Below, one piece after another: positions 23,201-32,593 of a DNA stretch of 64,000 nucleotides. Origin of the DNA: Adiantum capillus-veneris (Eukaryota; Streptophyta; Polypodiopsida; Polypodiales; Pteridaceae). A program made the translations under genes and the position numbers. The notes beneath the pieces are model-generated. The model saw only the letters and a program-made list of their open reading frames with translations. It ran no database searches and was not told where the DNA came from. The number at the start of each line of letters is the position of its first letter. Position 1 is the first letter of the stretch. The stretch spans positions 144,165,242-144,229,241 of the forward strand of contig CM043949.1 of assembly GCA_014529385.2 (NCBI GenBank). Direction: 5' to 3'.

Positions 23201-24192
23201 TGGGGAAGACGACCACCGATGCACTATCCGATGGGTCTGGAGAGCCTACCAACATTCATGAGCTTAATATGGTTGCACAACCAATTGAAAAGCACACAAC
23301 AATGCGGTGACGAAGTGACTGAGGAAGAGTGGGAGTACTCTCGGGGTTGCGCGACCAAGGTAAGTTTGCAATGTACGACTAGCTAGTGACTTTATTTCTA
23401 AATGTTTGAACGGCCACTCATAATCTTTGTTCATTGTAGTATAAGTCATACACAGCAGCATGGTGTAAAGGTCGACATTTTAGGGTGGAACGAATCGACA
23501 AAAAGCGTTTTACTCAAGATTGTGGAATCATGGCAAAATTTGAACAGTCTAGTCGACGACGTTCCTCTGATGCAGATCCTGTGGTGGCGGAACTCACTTA
23601 CTTCGGCACGCTGCAAGAGATTTTGAGGATCGATTACAGAGGATTTTTTGTCGACTTGTTCGACGTGCAATGGTTCAAGATAATCATGGAGGGTCGCAAC
23701 GCTACTGTGCGTAGAGGAGAGTCTGGTTTTCTTGAGGTGGATTCTACTAAGAAATGGACTGACCTAAGAGACACTTTCGTACTACCCGAGCATTGTGAAC
23801 AAGTAAGTATGTAAATAGTTAACATCCCCCTTTTACAAGTTATGTGCTTGAAAGCTCTCATGTAAGTTATGTGGCTCTGACAGGTAATATTTCATCCTAC
23901 AAAGTCTACATCAAACTGGTGGTACGTCATAGAGGTAGCCCCTCGTAGTGCAAGGACGTATGAAGACTACCATGTGCCAATCACAACGGCATCAATGGAG
24001 GAGATCAGAGAAGATGCTCAATCAAAAGCCGTTGCGGTGGTGCCAGACGAGCATCAAGATGCTACTACTCTATATGGGGTGCATGCAGAGGAGCTACAAA
24101 ATGAAACAGAGGATATGTGTTTAAACGGAGAGCTCTATATAGATATAGGAAGTTATGCTAAGTTATGCGAGGATGAGAGAGAGATCTCTTAA
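20210..24192 (+). pseudogene. tnp2: CACTA tnp2 transposase, 5'-truncated and interrupted
   Basis: Tnp2 is the DDE transposase of plant CACTA elements. Starting at NPFGQRSTNYCVWPVV, exons cover VIVNYNIPPWLT and GILMWTMHDYPG (20210-about 20500), and from 20601 SLWYELPYWPR, HLLDPMHIFKNV and HSLRTCF. VAIEGCLSL to FFLERFMKTL follows (about 21268-21556). After the nested element comes GYVRQKARPEGSMAEG to CATK (22886-23359), then the DUF4216-like YFGTLQEILRIDYRGFFVDLF (23440-23802) and a last exon 23884-24192 ending EDEREIS. GT-AG introns at 23360-23439 and 23803-23883 are clean. Defects are the missing N-terminus, an in-frame stop near 20676, a 26-bp tandem duplication near 21205-21255 and the insertion at 21559. 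Confidence 0.85.
21559..22883. mobile_element. TTAA-flanked nonautonomous DNA element, copy A
   Basis: Terminal inverted repeats read CACTAGGTTGGTAA inward from both ends and are flanked by TTAA (21555-21558 and 22884-22887). Next to each end is a short hairpin, GGACACTTTTATGTCC, in direct orientation. Removing the element and one TTAA restores the tnp2 codons MKTLKGYVR, so the target was a single TTAA (TA or TTA/TAA duplications fit equally at base level). A reading frame of about 91 codons (22448-22723) is shared with copy B with a frame-preserving 3-bp indel, but no domain is recognisable. No transposase is encoded. Confidence 0.85.
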
Positions 24193-24446
24193 AGCCACAA
24201 ATATTGTATTTGAACAATTTTGCTCCGTGTTGTAAAAGCTCTGGCTCTCTAAGTACCTTCCATGGTGTATAACGCTCTTTTCTACTCGCGCTCACATCTT
24301 TTGATTGAAAATTCTGAGTTTTCGACTTGCCTCTTCTATCACTCAATTCATTGCGTCATTACGTCATTGTATTTAATGGTCTTTGCGTCATTGTCTACTC
24401 TATTCATTCAATATTAAGTTTAAATACTTGTGTGTTTAATGCAGGT

Positions 24447-25756
24447 ATGGATGATGAGGAGTTTCTTTCTTCTTTGTCACTGCAGCAGAGACAGTGGTAC
24501 GTGGAGCGTCATCGCTCTGGCGCATCATCGCGCGTTCCTACTCCATCCGCATCTCCCTCTATTTCGGAGCATTCGGCGCGCTCCGAAGCTTCGGCGTCGA
24601 CGAGACGAGCTTCACACTCGTCTAGACACCGGCGCTCTAGTGGTGGCGGTGGCGGTTGTTGTGGGGATTCCGCCACCGATGCCTCCACACCGCCTCGTGT
24701 TCGACGAGGCTCTTTACCCTCCCCTTCTTTGCCCGCCCCCACACCAGCCACAGCATCGCCATCTACGCCAGGTTTTGCACGGCTGACTGTTCCTAGCAGC
24801 TACACACCTCTATCTACTCCGCCACGAGCCACCCCATTCGACACTCCTCGCTTCGGGGCCCAAACGCCGGTGGAGACACCTGACGTCCGTACCCCCATCG
24901 ACACGCCGCTAGAGACCCCTGTCGGGACACCCAGGTTCACGCGTCACCGGACAGAGGGCTTGCCTTACTCCGTCGACTACAGTGGCGGCATCATCATGGA
25001 TGATGATGGCAAGAAGGTGATCTCGCGCATGCGTGGTCTTTGCTCTCAGCTGTTTAGACACTACATACTAAACAAATGGAGTGAAGTACCAAGTGATTTA
25101 AAAAACAGAGTCATCAGCATACTTCATGATGAGTTTCCCATTCCAACACGGGATCAGCGCTTCAATGAAGACCTGATGAAGATTCGAATGCGCGAATACT
25201 ACAAACACAAGCGTTCCGAAGTGCAAAAAGCAATCAAGCATGGGTGGAACAGGCCAGATTGGCTGGCCAAAGAAGATTGGAAGAATGCAAAGAAAGCAGC
25301 GCGCGAGAATCCCGACAAGTGGAAGCAACAAAAGGATGCAGCCAGAGCGCGAGTAGAGGCAGGGAGCTCGCACCACTTGGGGAGCGGTGGATGGGTATCA
25401 TTTGAGGCCGATTTTGTAAGTGTTTTCGCACTGCTCTTTATGTTCGATAGTTTAGGGTTTATGAGTTTTTTAATTCTAACATAATGAATTCTTTGTATGT
25501 TTTGACAGTGGTCGATGACAGGACGTGATCCCACACCGTACGAGCGCGAGTACGCGGGCAGGAAGGGCTTAAAGGCCCTGATGGACATTCTCAGTTCTCG
25601 CGGCGGCATGGTTAGTATTAGGGTTTACTCTTTTCTATTTTTTGTATTGTTTTATAAATGTCGTTATATGTTTATACTTACTGAAAGCTGTCTTATTGTC
25701 TTTTTTTGCAGAATCCGATAGATATGTCGCTTGGACGCGATGAGACGTCTGACTAG
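24447..25756 (+). CDS. CACTA tnpA-like protein (Ptta/En/Spm type), intact
   Basis: The start is the ATG at 24447 (MDDEEFLSSLS), just after an AG that ends a likely 5'-UTR intron. Exon 1 is 24447-25415, exon 2 is 25509-25610 and exon 3 is 25712-25756. All introns are GT-AG and in phase, giving 371 residues ending GRDETSD. The N-terminal half is Ser/Pro/Thr-rich with repeated DTP/TPR-type motifs. The C-terminal half has KWSEVPSDLKNRVISILHDEF and a basic, Trp-containing segment (GWNRPDWLAKEDWKNAKKAA) like the plant transposase Ptta/En/Spm family. TnpA proteins bind the subterminal repeats of CACTA elements, which are present at 26125-26350. It follows tnp2 on the same strand. The same gene in copy 2 has a stop codon. 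Confidence 0.8.
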
Positions 25757-26124
25757 ACGACGTCAGTTTAGCTGTAGCTAGATAGCATTAGTTTAGGGTT
25801 TCTCATAGCTTATGTATCATGAGACAGATTTTATACGTCTTTTTGAACCATGTATATTATTACATTTGTCACCGCAGTTCATTTTGCCAATCAATTCTTT
25901 ATGCCTATGATGTTGTACAATTGTCATTATTACATTTGCCAATCAATTCATTTTGCCTATGACGTGTACAATTGTCAATTTTATGCTTGTCAATTTTGCA
26001 AACAATGCGTCTTCTGGGTGACTATTTTGGGTCTATTATCTACCCTTGCACTTTTTTTAAAAAGTGAATCAAGTACAATATGGTTGATGGGTGGCAGGGC
26101 ATTCAATGCCCTTTCACCAAAAAA

Positions 26125-26384
26125 AAAATTCTCTCGGGCATCGCTAAAACCGTCGCTATTTATGGCTCTGGAGCGTCGCTATGAGCGTCGCTATAGAGTT
26201 CTATGTAAATGTCGCTATGACCGTCACTATGAGCGTCTCTATATAGCGACGGTTATAGCGACGCATATAGCGATGCTCTCGTAGTGACGCTATTAGCGAC
26301 GGTTTTAGCGACGCCGGGGGTTATAAAAACCCAGTGTATTTCCGTCGCTAACAGCGTCACAAAAGCACACAACCTCTTGTAGTG
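26125..26384 (+). repeat. CACTA copy 1 subterminal repeats and right terminal inverted repeat
   Basis: Many copies of a GCGTCGCTAT/ATAGCGACG motif in both orientations, ending in CCTCTTGTAGTG at 26373-26384. Subterminal motif clusters of this kind are the TnpA binding region in known CACTA elements. Confidence 0.85.
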
Positions 26385-26720
26385 CTTGAGAGAAGATGGG
26401 TAAGATAAGTGCCCATAAATTATTTATTTACAAATTATGGGATGTAGATAGGTATTTAAATTAGTAAAGGTAATTAGTTAAAAGAATATGTAGTAAAAAA
26501 ACTAGGAGAGTAGAATTAAGTTTACTATTTACATTCAGCATGAAGAGAGAAATATGATGTAAATGCATAAAGATCTAATAAGGGTAAGGTGTTTGTATGG
26601 AAAAAGGCTATTACGGAAAGAGAGAATGAACACTAGGTTAAAACTTTGATAAAAAATATATACATTTGAGTAGAAATGTAGTGCAAATGCAAGGTTACCA
26701 TTTAACGCTACTCATATTAG

Positions 26721-26732
26721 CCCTCCCCCTTC
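26721..26732 (-). promoter_or_regulatory. Polypurine tract of the Tat element
   Basis: On the minus strand AAGGGGGAGGG lies six bases before the start of the 3' LTR (TGAGTAGCG), which is the expected site for plus-strand DNA priming. Confidence 0.7.
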
Positions 26733-26820
26733 ATCTAGGATTATTCATGCTCCTAGATGAAACAAAACAGTTTTTTCTTTTTTCTTTTCTTTCTTTTTTT
26801 TTCTTTTTTTTCTTTTTTCC

Positions 26821-28411
26821 TTATTTTTCTAAAAAAAGGAGGAGTGATATACACTCTTTTACTCCATTAGACCTGCTTTTCATTACCTCAATCCCATAAA
26901 TCGGAGATGGGAGGGTTGCCTTTGGTATGTTGAGATTCCAAGGCTGGTTCTTCTTGCACATCAAAGGTTTAAAAATAGGTGGAGCATTTGCCAAGCCGAA
27001 GGGAGCCATGCCAATTTGGAGCTTAGGCGATGTAGGTAGATGACTTCCTATCAACGGATTGATACGTTGAAAGTAGGGCTTTAATCTCCATCCATTGACT
27101 CTGGTCTTGTGGAGTTTTCCTGATAAATCTGCTAATCTGTAACTACCATTCCCAAACTTTGTTTTTATCATGAAAGGTCCCTCCCATCTTTACAAAAACT
27201 TTTTGTCAAGTCGAGTATCAAGTCGATTATCATAGCGAAGAACCAACATTACCTTCCTTCAATCCTTTCCCCTTGAGCTTTTTGTTGATTTTGTCCCTTT
27301 GGCTTGTGGCTTGGGCAATGTAATAGTCGATGGACTCTTCTCTATCAAGCTCAAGTTGTTGAAGATCTAAAATTCTTTCCTGCAAAGCTTCTTTTGGCCT
27401 CTTTGCTCCCCGTGAGAGAATGCGTAGGCTTGCAATCTCCACCTCAATAGAAAGGAGTGCTTCATGTCCATATACCAAATGAAAAGGAGTGAATTGAGTG
27501 GATACCTTGAAAGATGTTCTGTATGCCCATAGAGCTGCGGTCAAATGGCGATCCCAGTCATTTGGTCGATCTGCAACCTGCTTAGAAATGATCTTACATA
27601 TCATTCCATTCACCTTTTCAACCAACCCATTGCACTCAGGGTAGTAAGGTGTAGAATGCAAATGTTTGACTTTTAACTTTGCCAAAAGATTATCTAGGAG
27701 CTCTGCTCTAAACCCTGGACCACGATCTGACAAAATCTCTAATGGTGTGCCGAATCTACTGCATATGTGATCAAAGATAAATTTTGATACCTCCTCGGCT
27801 GTAATTCGTGTTATACTTGCTGCCTCCGCCCATCTTGTCATGTAATCTACTCCCACAATGATGAAGACCTTCCCGGTAGATGTGCGAGGTAAGGGGCCTA
27901 TTGCATCCACACCCCACTTCTCAAAAGGACCATACGAAATTATTGAAACTCGAGGTTCGTAAGTGAGTCGTCGATTTCCAGCAATCTGACAACCTTTGCA
28001 TGACTTACACCAATGCTGGACATCACGGTGTAGACTTGGCCAAACAAACCCTGCTTGCAAAATCTTCCTGTTTGTAATATCATGAGAAAAATGATCCCCA
28101 CAGACATCATCATGGCATGTAAAGAGGATTCTCTCTATTTCTTGAACAGAGGGCACCCTTCTTAGCACCAAATCTTTCCCTTTATGATACAGATCATCTC
28201 TTATGAGTTGGTAAGGAGTTGCCTGTTTTACCAACCTATGCCTTTGCACTTTATGCAAGTGTTTAGGGCACTCACCAGTTTGGAGGAAAAATATGATGTC
28301 CTTCAATTCCTCTTGGTCTTGGTACTTTGGTTCGTAGAGCTTCACACCTCCCACCATGATCTGAAGTTTCTCATTGGCGAGATAATCTGCTTCCTTGTTG
28401 AGGGTTCTCAC
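26821..28411 (-). pseudogene. Tat element integrase
   Basis: The 28411-27230 frame begins in the RNase H to integrase linker and shows the zinc-binding region (HDDVCGDHFSHD, then CKSCKGCQ). The catalytic core blocks are GVDAIGPLPR, SDRGPGFRAELL and CNGLVEKVN, which gives D, D and E. After a stop it continues in 27171-26821 with GNGSYRLADLSGK and VNGWRLKPYF. No chromodomain is present, as usual for Tat. It is separated from the upstream pol frame by a stop or frame change near 28412-28424. Confidence 0.85.
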
Positions 28412-28423
28412 AACATGTTGTAC

Positions 28424-31291
28424 CTATGTAGCTTCAAATTTCTTTATCAAAGCCTTCACCTGTCTAAGCCACTCCACTAGAGTAGGGTTCTTGCACTTCC
28501 ATATCCCTTGGATTTGCCTAATAACTAGTAAGGAATCACCTCTTATTATAAGTCTTTCGATGCCAAGTTTTCTGCATTCTTCAAGCCCCAACTTTAAGGT
28601 GACATACTCAGCCTCATTATTAGAATGAACATTTTCCAAGGTGATACCTTTCTTAACAAGAACTTCCCTTTGTGGACTTAGAATAAGAACCCCCCCTGCT
28701 GCCTGATCGTGTTGTCGTTGGTAAGCTCCATCAAAGCACAAAATGTGTGCATTGTCCATCTCCTCCTCATTATTTTGTGGTGTAGCTTTGTCTCCTGCCT
28801 TTGGTGACTCTTTCCTTTCTCTCACTTTGTATGTGAGAATGTCTGCAAGACCTGCCCTTGTGCTATCTTCCACAAGAAAAGTGTATTCGAACTCTTGAAT
28901 TTCTAGAACCCATTTGGCTATCCTAGATGAGAGGCTCATGTGTTGCACAACATATGGTAAATTGTTTTCCATGGTGAGAATGACAAATGGTGCAGGTAAG
29001 AGATATGATCGGAACTTCCTTACCGCAAACATAATTGTGAATACCACCTTCTCCATATCGGTGTAGCCCTTCTCTGTAGCGGTCATGACTTTGCTTGCAA
29101 AGTATACTGGCCTCATGTAGCATGTTTTTGGATCTTTTTGCATGAGAACTACACCGATGGCCTCCATTCCTACACTTGGCGTGATGTAATATGTATCCTT
29201 TGGATTTGGTGGCATTATTGTTGGAAGAGAGTTGAGAATACCCTTTACTTCAGTAAAGCATAATTCGTGTTCCTCTCTCCATTCAAATGTGGGTTTGTTT
29301 GCTAGCTTGTGCAAAGGTGCAATAGCTTCCGCGAGAAGGTGAATGAAACGAGACATGTACCTTACTTTGTGGTTGAAAGTCATGAGCTCCTTGGTTGTCG
29401 TTGGTGGTTGTAGTGACAAGAGAGCATTTACTTTTGATGGATCCACTTGAATTCCTTGCAAAGAAACCACATGACCTAGCAATACCACTTGTGACTCTGC
29501 AATGTGACACTTCTCAGGATTAAGCTGTCCCCCAAATTGATGAAGCCTCCTAAGCCCCTCCTCAACTTTTTGGCAATGAAGTCTTTGGCTACTATAGATA
29601 CAGAAGTCATCCATAAAAACCCTAATTGACTTTCCAAAGAAGGGCTGAAAGACAAGAGTTGTAAACCTTATAAAGGTACTAGGAGCATTTGTGAGCCCAA
29701 ATGGCATCACTCTATAGGCAAAGCAACCCCAAGGTGTGATGAAAGTGGTTTTTAACTGATCTTCTTCTGCTATTCTGATTTGAAAATACCCTGAATATCC
29801 ATCACACACTGTGTAACATTCATAGCCGGCTACTTCGTTTAAGATTTCATCTTGGAAAGGAAGAGGAAAATGATCCCTCTTTGTTGCAGCATTGAGCGGT
29901 TTGTAGTCAACACAGACCCTCCATTTTCTGTTCTTTTTAGGGGTTACTACAATTGGGGACACCCACTCAGAGTTAGACACAGGGTAAATGAAACCAGCTT
30001 TGAGGAGTCGGTTAACCTCTGTCAAAAGTGCCTCTTGTTGTATTTTTCCTAGGCGCCTTAGCTTTTGAGCCACAGGTTTAGTACCTGGTTTTAATTCTAT
30101 GCCATGCTCTATAACATCCACACCTCTAATTTGTGAGTAATCAGTGATAAACAAATTGGGATACCTCTTGAGCATATCGATGTAGGACCGCTTCTCCTCA
30201 GGGGTAAGATCTTTTGCAAGCATCCTCTCAAAGTCTTCAAAGTGCTTGTGGTCACCTTTGTCATCCTTTGTTTGCTCCTTTGTTGGGTCAACCTCTATTG
30301 ATGGAGTTTTTGATGTGTTGAAGATGATTCCCATTACCTCCAAAGATGATTCTTCTTTGCTATTGGATGTAGTGGTTGAACTTTCCTCGTCGCTTGAGCC
30401 AAAACTCTCTTCACTTTCTTCATCAGCCGTGGTCTCATAGTTAATGTCGAGCTCCTTTCCTTCATGCCAATCGTATACTACATGTTGCCCCTTTTTGAGA
30501 ATCAATTGTCCTCGTCCCCATTTTTGATCTGCATTCATAGCAATGAGCCAAGGCCTCCCTAGGATGATGGGATAGCCCTCCCCCTTGGCTGGCATAACAT
30601 ACATGTCCACACGTGCATCTATATTACATACAGAAACTTTTACATTCTCGATGATCCCTAGGCACTTCACACTTGCATTGTTGGCCAGCCTAGCTTGACA
30701 ATTAGAGGATTTAGTGATTTCAAGCCCTAGTCTATTCATGGCTCTTTCCGTGATCACACACATTTGTGCTCCACCATCAACATACACATTGGATACCTTC
30801 CTACCCCTTACATAAGCATCTACAATAGGTTCCACATCTTGTTGTGGCTTTGAAGTCAATGCCTTTACTGTCATCTTTTCTTTCTTTCTTGGGAGTCTTG
30901 TGCTTACAAGTTTGGTCCAGTGCTTTCTCACCTTGGGTGATAGATGTAGGAGTTGAGGCCAAGAAATATTGGGCTTTTGAGTTTTCAAATCTTCTAAGAT
31001 GTTGTAGGGTTCCATATTCTTTCCTAATGGAAAATCGTTGATGCCGATCTCCCTTCGCTTTGACCTCTGCTTCTTGCCTCTTTCCTCCTTCTTTGACTTT
31101 TTCTTCCTCTCCCTCCTTGCAGGTTCTGACTCTTCATTCCTTGTGTCTTCATCCTTGTTGTGTGCTCTTGTGCGCTTTTCTGCTGGCATAACATCAAAAT
31201 GTATAGGGCTCACCTCTATCTCCTCTTCCAGCTTTATGACATTTACTCCCCTCTCTTCTTCCACTGGTGGGATAGGAGGGATGTTTGCCAC
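28424..31291 (-). CDS. Tat element protease, reverse transcriptase and dual RNase H
   Basis: An uninterrupted 955-residue frame. The order is a lysine-rich gag-pol linker, an aspartic protease (NVYVDGGAQMCVI), reverse transcriptase (KKNRKWRVCVDYKPLNAATK, MPFGLTNAPSTF), and the polymerase active site FMDDFCIYS in place of the common YxDD. An RNase H follows, and then a second, archaeal-type RNase H (ILCFDGAYQRQH, NNEAEYVTLKLGLE, RGDSLLVIRQIQG). It acts in replication of the element RNA within its capsid. The preserved length and all domains suggest a fairly young element. Integrase follows in a separate frame. Confidence 0.9.
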   Translation of the reverse strand: MANIPPIPPVEEERGVNVIKLEEEIEVSPIHFDVMPAEKRTRAHNKDEDTRNEESEPARRERKKKSKKEERGKKQRSKRREIGINDFPLGKNMEPYNILEDLKTQKPNISWPQLLHLSPKVRKHWTKLVSTRLPRKKEKMTVKALTSKPQQDVEPIVDAYVRGRKVSNVYVDGGAQMCVITERAMNRLGLEITKSSNCQARLANNASVKCLGIIENVKVSVCNIDARVDMYVMPAKGEGYPIILGRPWLIAMNADQKWGRGQLILKKGQHVVYDWHEGKELDINYETTADEESEESFGSSDEESSTTTSNSKEESSLEVMGIIFNTSKTPSIEVDPTKEQTKDDKGDHKHFEDFERMLAKDLTPEEKRSYIDMLKRYPNLFITDYSQIRGVDVIEHGIELKPGTKPVAQKLRRLGKIQQEALLTEVNRLLKAGFIYPVSNSEWVSPIVVTPKKNRKWRVCVDYKPLNAATKRDHFPLPFQDEILNEVAGYECYTVCDGYSGYFQIRIAEEDQLKTTFITPWGCFAYRVMPFGLTNAPSTFIRFTTLVFQPFFGKSIRVFMDDFCIYSSQRLHCQKVEEGLRRLHQFGGQLNPEKCHIAESQVVLLGHVVSLQGIQVDPSKVNALLSLQPPTTTKELMTFNHKVRYMSRFIHLLAEAIAPLHKLANKPTFEWREEHELCFTEVKGILNSLPTIMPPNPKDTYYITPSVGMEAIGVVLMQKDPKTCYMRPVYFASKVMTATEKGYTDMEKVVFTIMFAVRKFRSYLLPAPFVILTMENNLPYVVQHMSLSSRIAKWVLEIQEFEYTFLVEDSTRAGLADILTYKVRERKESPKAGDKATPQNNEEEMDNAHILCFDGAYQRQHDQAAGGVLILSPQREVLVKKGITLENVHSNNEAEYVTLKLGLEECRKLGIERLIIRGDSLLVIRQIQGIWKCKNPTLVEWLRQVKALIKKFEAT

Positions 31292-31327
31292 TGAAGGTGG
31301 TGGTGGTCGATGAAGAATTTGCGGGGC

Positions 31328-31864
31328 TTAAGCAAGCTCTTGCTGCACCATGAGCGGAGGGGGTCTAGGAGGGTATATGTCCCCTGGAAGCCTTCGAGGG
31401 TGAGGACAATTATACATGCCATGACCAACTTCGTTGCAATTCGAGCATCTCAACTCTTGTGCTTGACGTCGTTGATTGCGATTCCCTTCTCTTGGTTGTC
31501 GTTGTTGGGGTAGGCCCTGCACTAGATTCAAGGTGAGACTCTCTAGTTGTTGAGTTAATCTTTGCAAGATCTCTTGTTGTGATCCTTCCCCTATTTGTGC
31601 ACGTAGCCTCTCCCAATTGGTTTTGTTTTGAGGTTGCAAGGCCTCGTACCATGCCTTAGCCTCCCCTTTGAGAACGAGTGGAAAAGCACGCAGATTTACC
31701 TCTTCTTGATCTCTCCCAGAGATGAGGTGTGCCATCTCCAAATTATCCAAAAATTCTTGTGCATCCTCACCATTTTTAGAATGAAAGGTAGGAAAAGTGC
31801 TTGAAATTTTCACAATACAAGGAGGTTTGTGTACCACAAAGTTTTGACTACGATGAGTGATCAC
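31328..31864 (-). CDS. Tat element gag fragment with zinc knuckle
   Basis: A retrotransposon gag domain (FHSKNGEDAQEFLDNLEMAH, LVLKGEAKAWYEAL) is followed by one CCHC zinc knuckle, CSNCNEVGHGMYNC. It forms the capsid in the family. The frame starts abruptly at 31864, and the preceding gag N-terminus is only present as broken frames up to about 32387. Pol lies downstream in another frame. Confidence 0.85.
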   Translation of the reverse strand: MITHRSQNFVVHKPPCIVKISSTFPTFHSKNGEDAQEFLDNLEMAHLISGRDQEEVNLRAFPLVLKGEAKAWYEALQPQNKTNWERLRAQIGEGSQQEILQRLTQQLESLTLNLVQGLPQQRQPREGNRNQRRQAQELRCSNCNEVGHGMYNCPHPRRLPGDIYPPRPPPLMVQQELA

Positions 31865-32399
31865 ATCAAAATGAAAATATATACATCAAGTGTTAGTTCA
31901 TAATTTATCATAGGCAAAATAAAAGGGTTGATTGAGGCATTAATTTCATTAAGGCGAGTGGGTCCAAAAATTCTCCTAATGGTTGCTTGAAATCTAAATT
32001 TTGTAGCAATTATGATGTGCACAGATTGACGATCTATGGGTGTAAAAGGAGAAGCAGCTCCAGGTTGGTTCATGTGACAATGTGTTCTCCTTTTTCTTTC
32101 TCTTGAAGAAAGTTTCCTTTGAGTGGATCGCTATCTAAGCGCCTCTTGTCCCTGCCTCAAAACAAAATCAAAACATGGACATCAAATGAATCATCATAAT
32201 TAATGAATGGAAGAATGATGGGATTTGGAGATGCCAAGATTTCACCAAGTCTTTCTGCTCCAAACATAAAAACAATGCGTTGTTGGTAAAAAAAATTGCG
32301 ATCTACACAAATGTTAATTCTGATACGTTGTGAAAAATGAAAAGCATATGGTGCAACTCTATTGTTCATGAGGAGAATAGAAGGCAATTAGGAAATTTC
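31865..32399 (-). pseudogene. Tat element leader and degraded gag N-terminus with duplicated segment
   Basis: Two short minus-strand frames (32073-31861 and 32387-32157) share a motif: FGxxRLxEI-AS-NP-ILP-INY followed by a valine/isoleucine-rich end. They therefore look like a divergent internal duplication. No known domain is recognised. Confidence 0.45.
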
Positions 32400-32418
32400 C
32401 TCAGTGGGGGCACCACTT
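32400..32418 (-). promoter_or_regulatory. Primer-binding site of the Tat element
   Basis: On the minus strand TGGTGCCCCCACTGAGG begins a few bases after the end of the 5' LTR. TGG pairs with the CCA end of a tRNA; the matching tRNA was not identified. Confidence 0.6.
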
Positions 32419-32421
32419 TTA

Positions 32422-32560
32422 TGAGAGCGGATTTTTTGAGATGGGGCTCAACTCAAGGCTCCCACCAGACAACCACTCCGTGAGACCCTACACACGCATA
32501 TTTCTTAGGGGCACCACCCTCTTTTATGGAGAAAGAAGGAAACCAAAACAAACCATATAC

Positions 32561-32593
<33 letters not shown>

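Larger units (their letters stand above)
20210..26384 (+). mobile_element. CACTA element copy 1, left end deleted
   Basis: The right end CCTCTTGTAGTG (26373-26384) is intact and identical to the right end of copy 2. The left end and first tnp2 exons are gone; the sequence begins inside tnp2 at TGGCGT, about 20210. It codes on the plus strand for tnp2 (broken) and a tnpA-like gene (intact). It contains the only tnp2 core in the window and a nested TTAA-flanked element. Confidence 0.9.
18772..26714 (-). repeat. 3' LTR of the Tat element, interrupted by a CACTA element
   Basis: Bases 18772-20209 and 26385-26714 match the right LTR. Between them sits the CACTA remnant 20210-26384. The right LTR has 221 bp (33866-34086) that are missing here, so a deletion removed the CACTA left end together with adjacent LTR DNA. 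Confidence 0.9.

Noticed and set aside
26130-26350. Independent satellite or rRNA-like repeat with GCGTCGCTAT
   Set aside because: The motifs sit at both ends of the CACTA elements and end at their terminal inverted repeats, so they are subterminal repeats.
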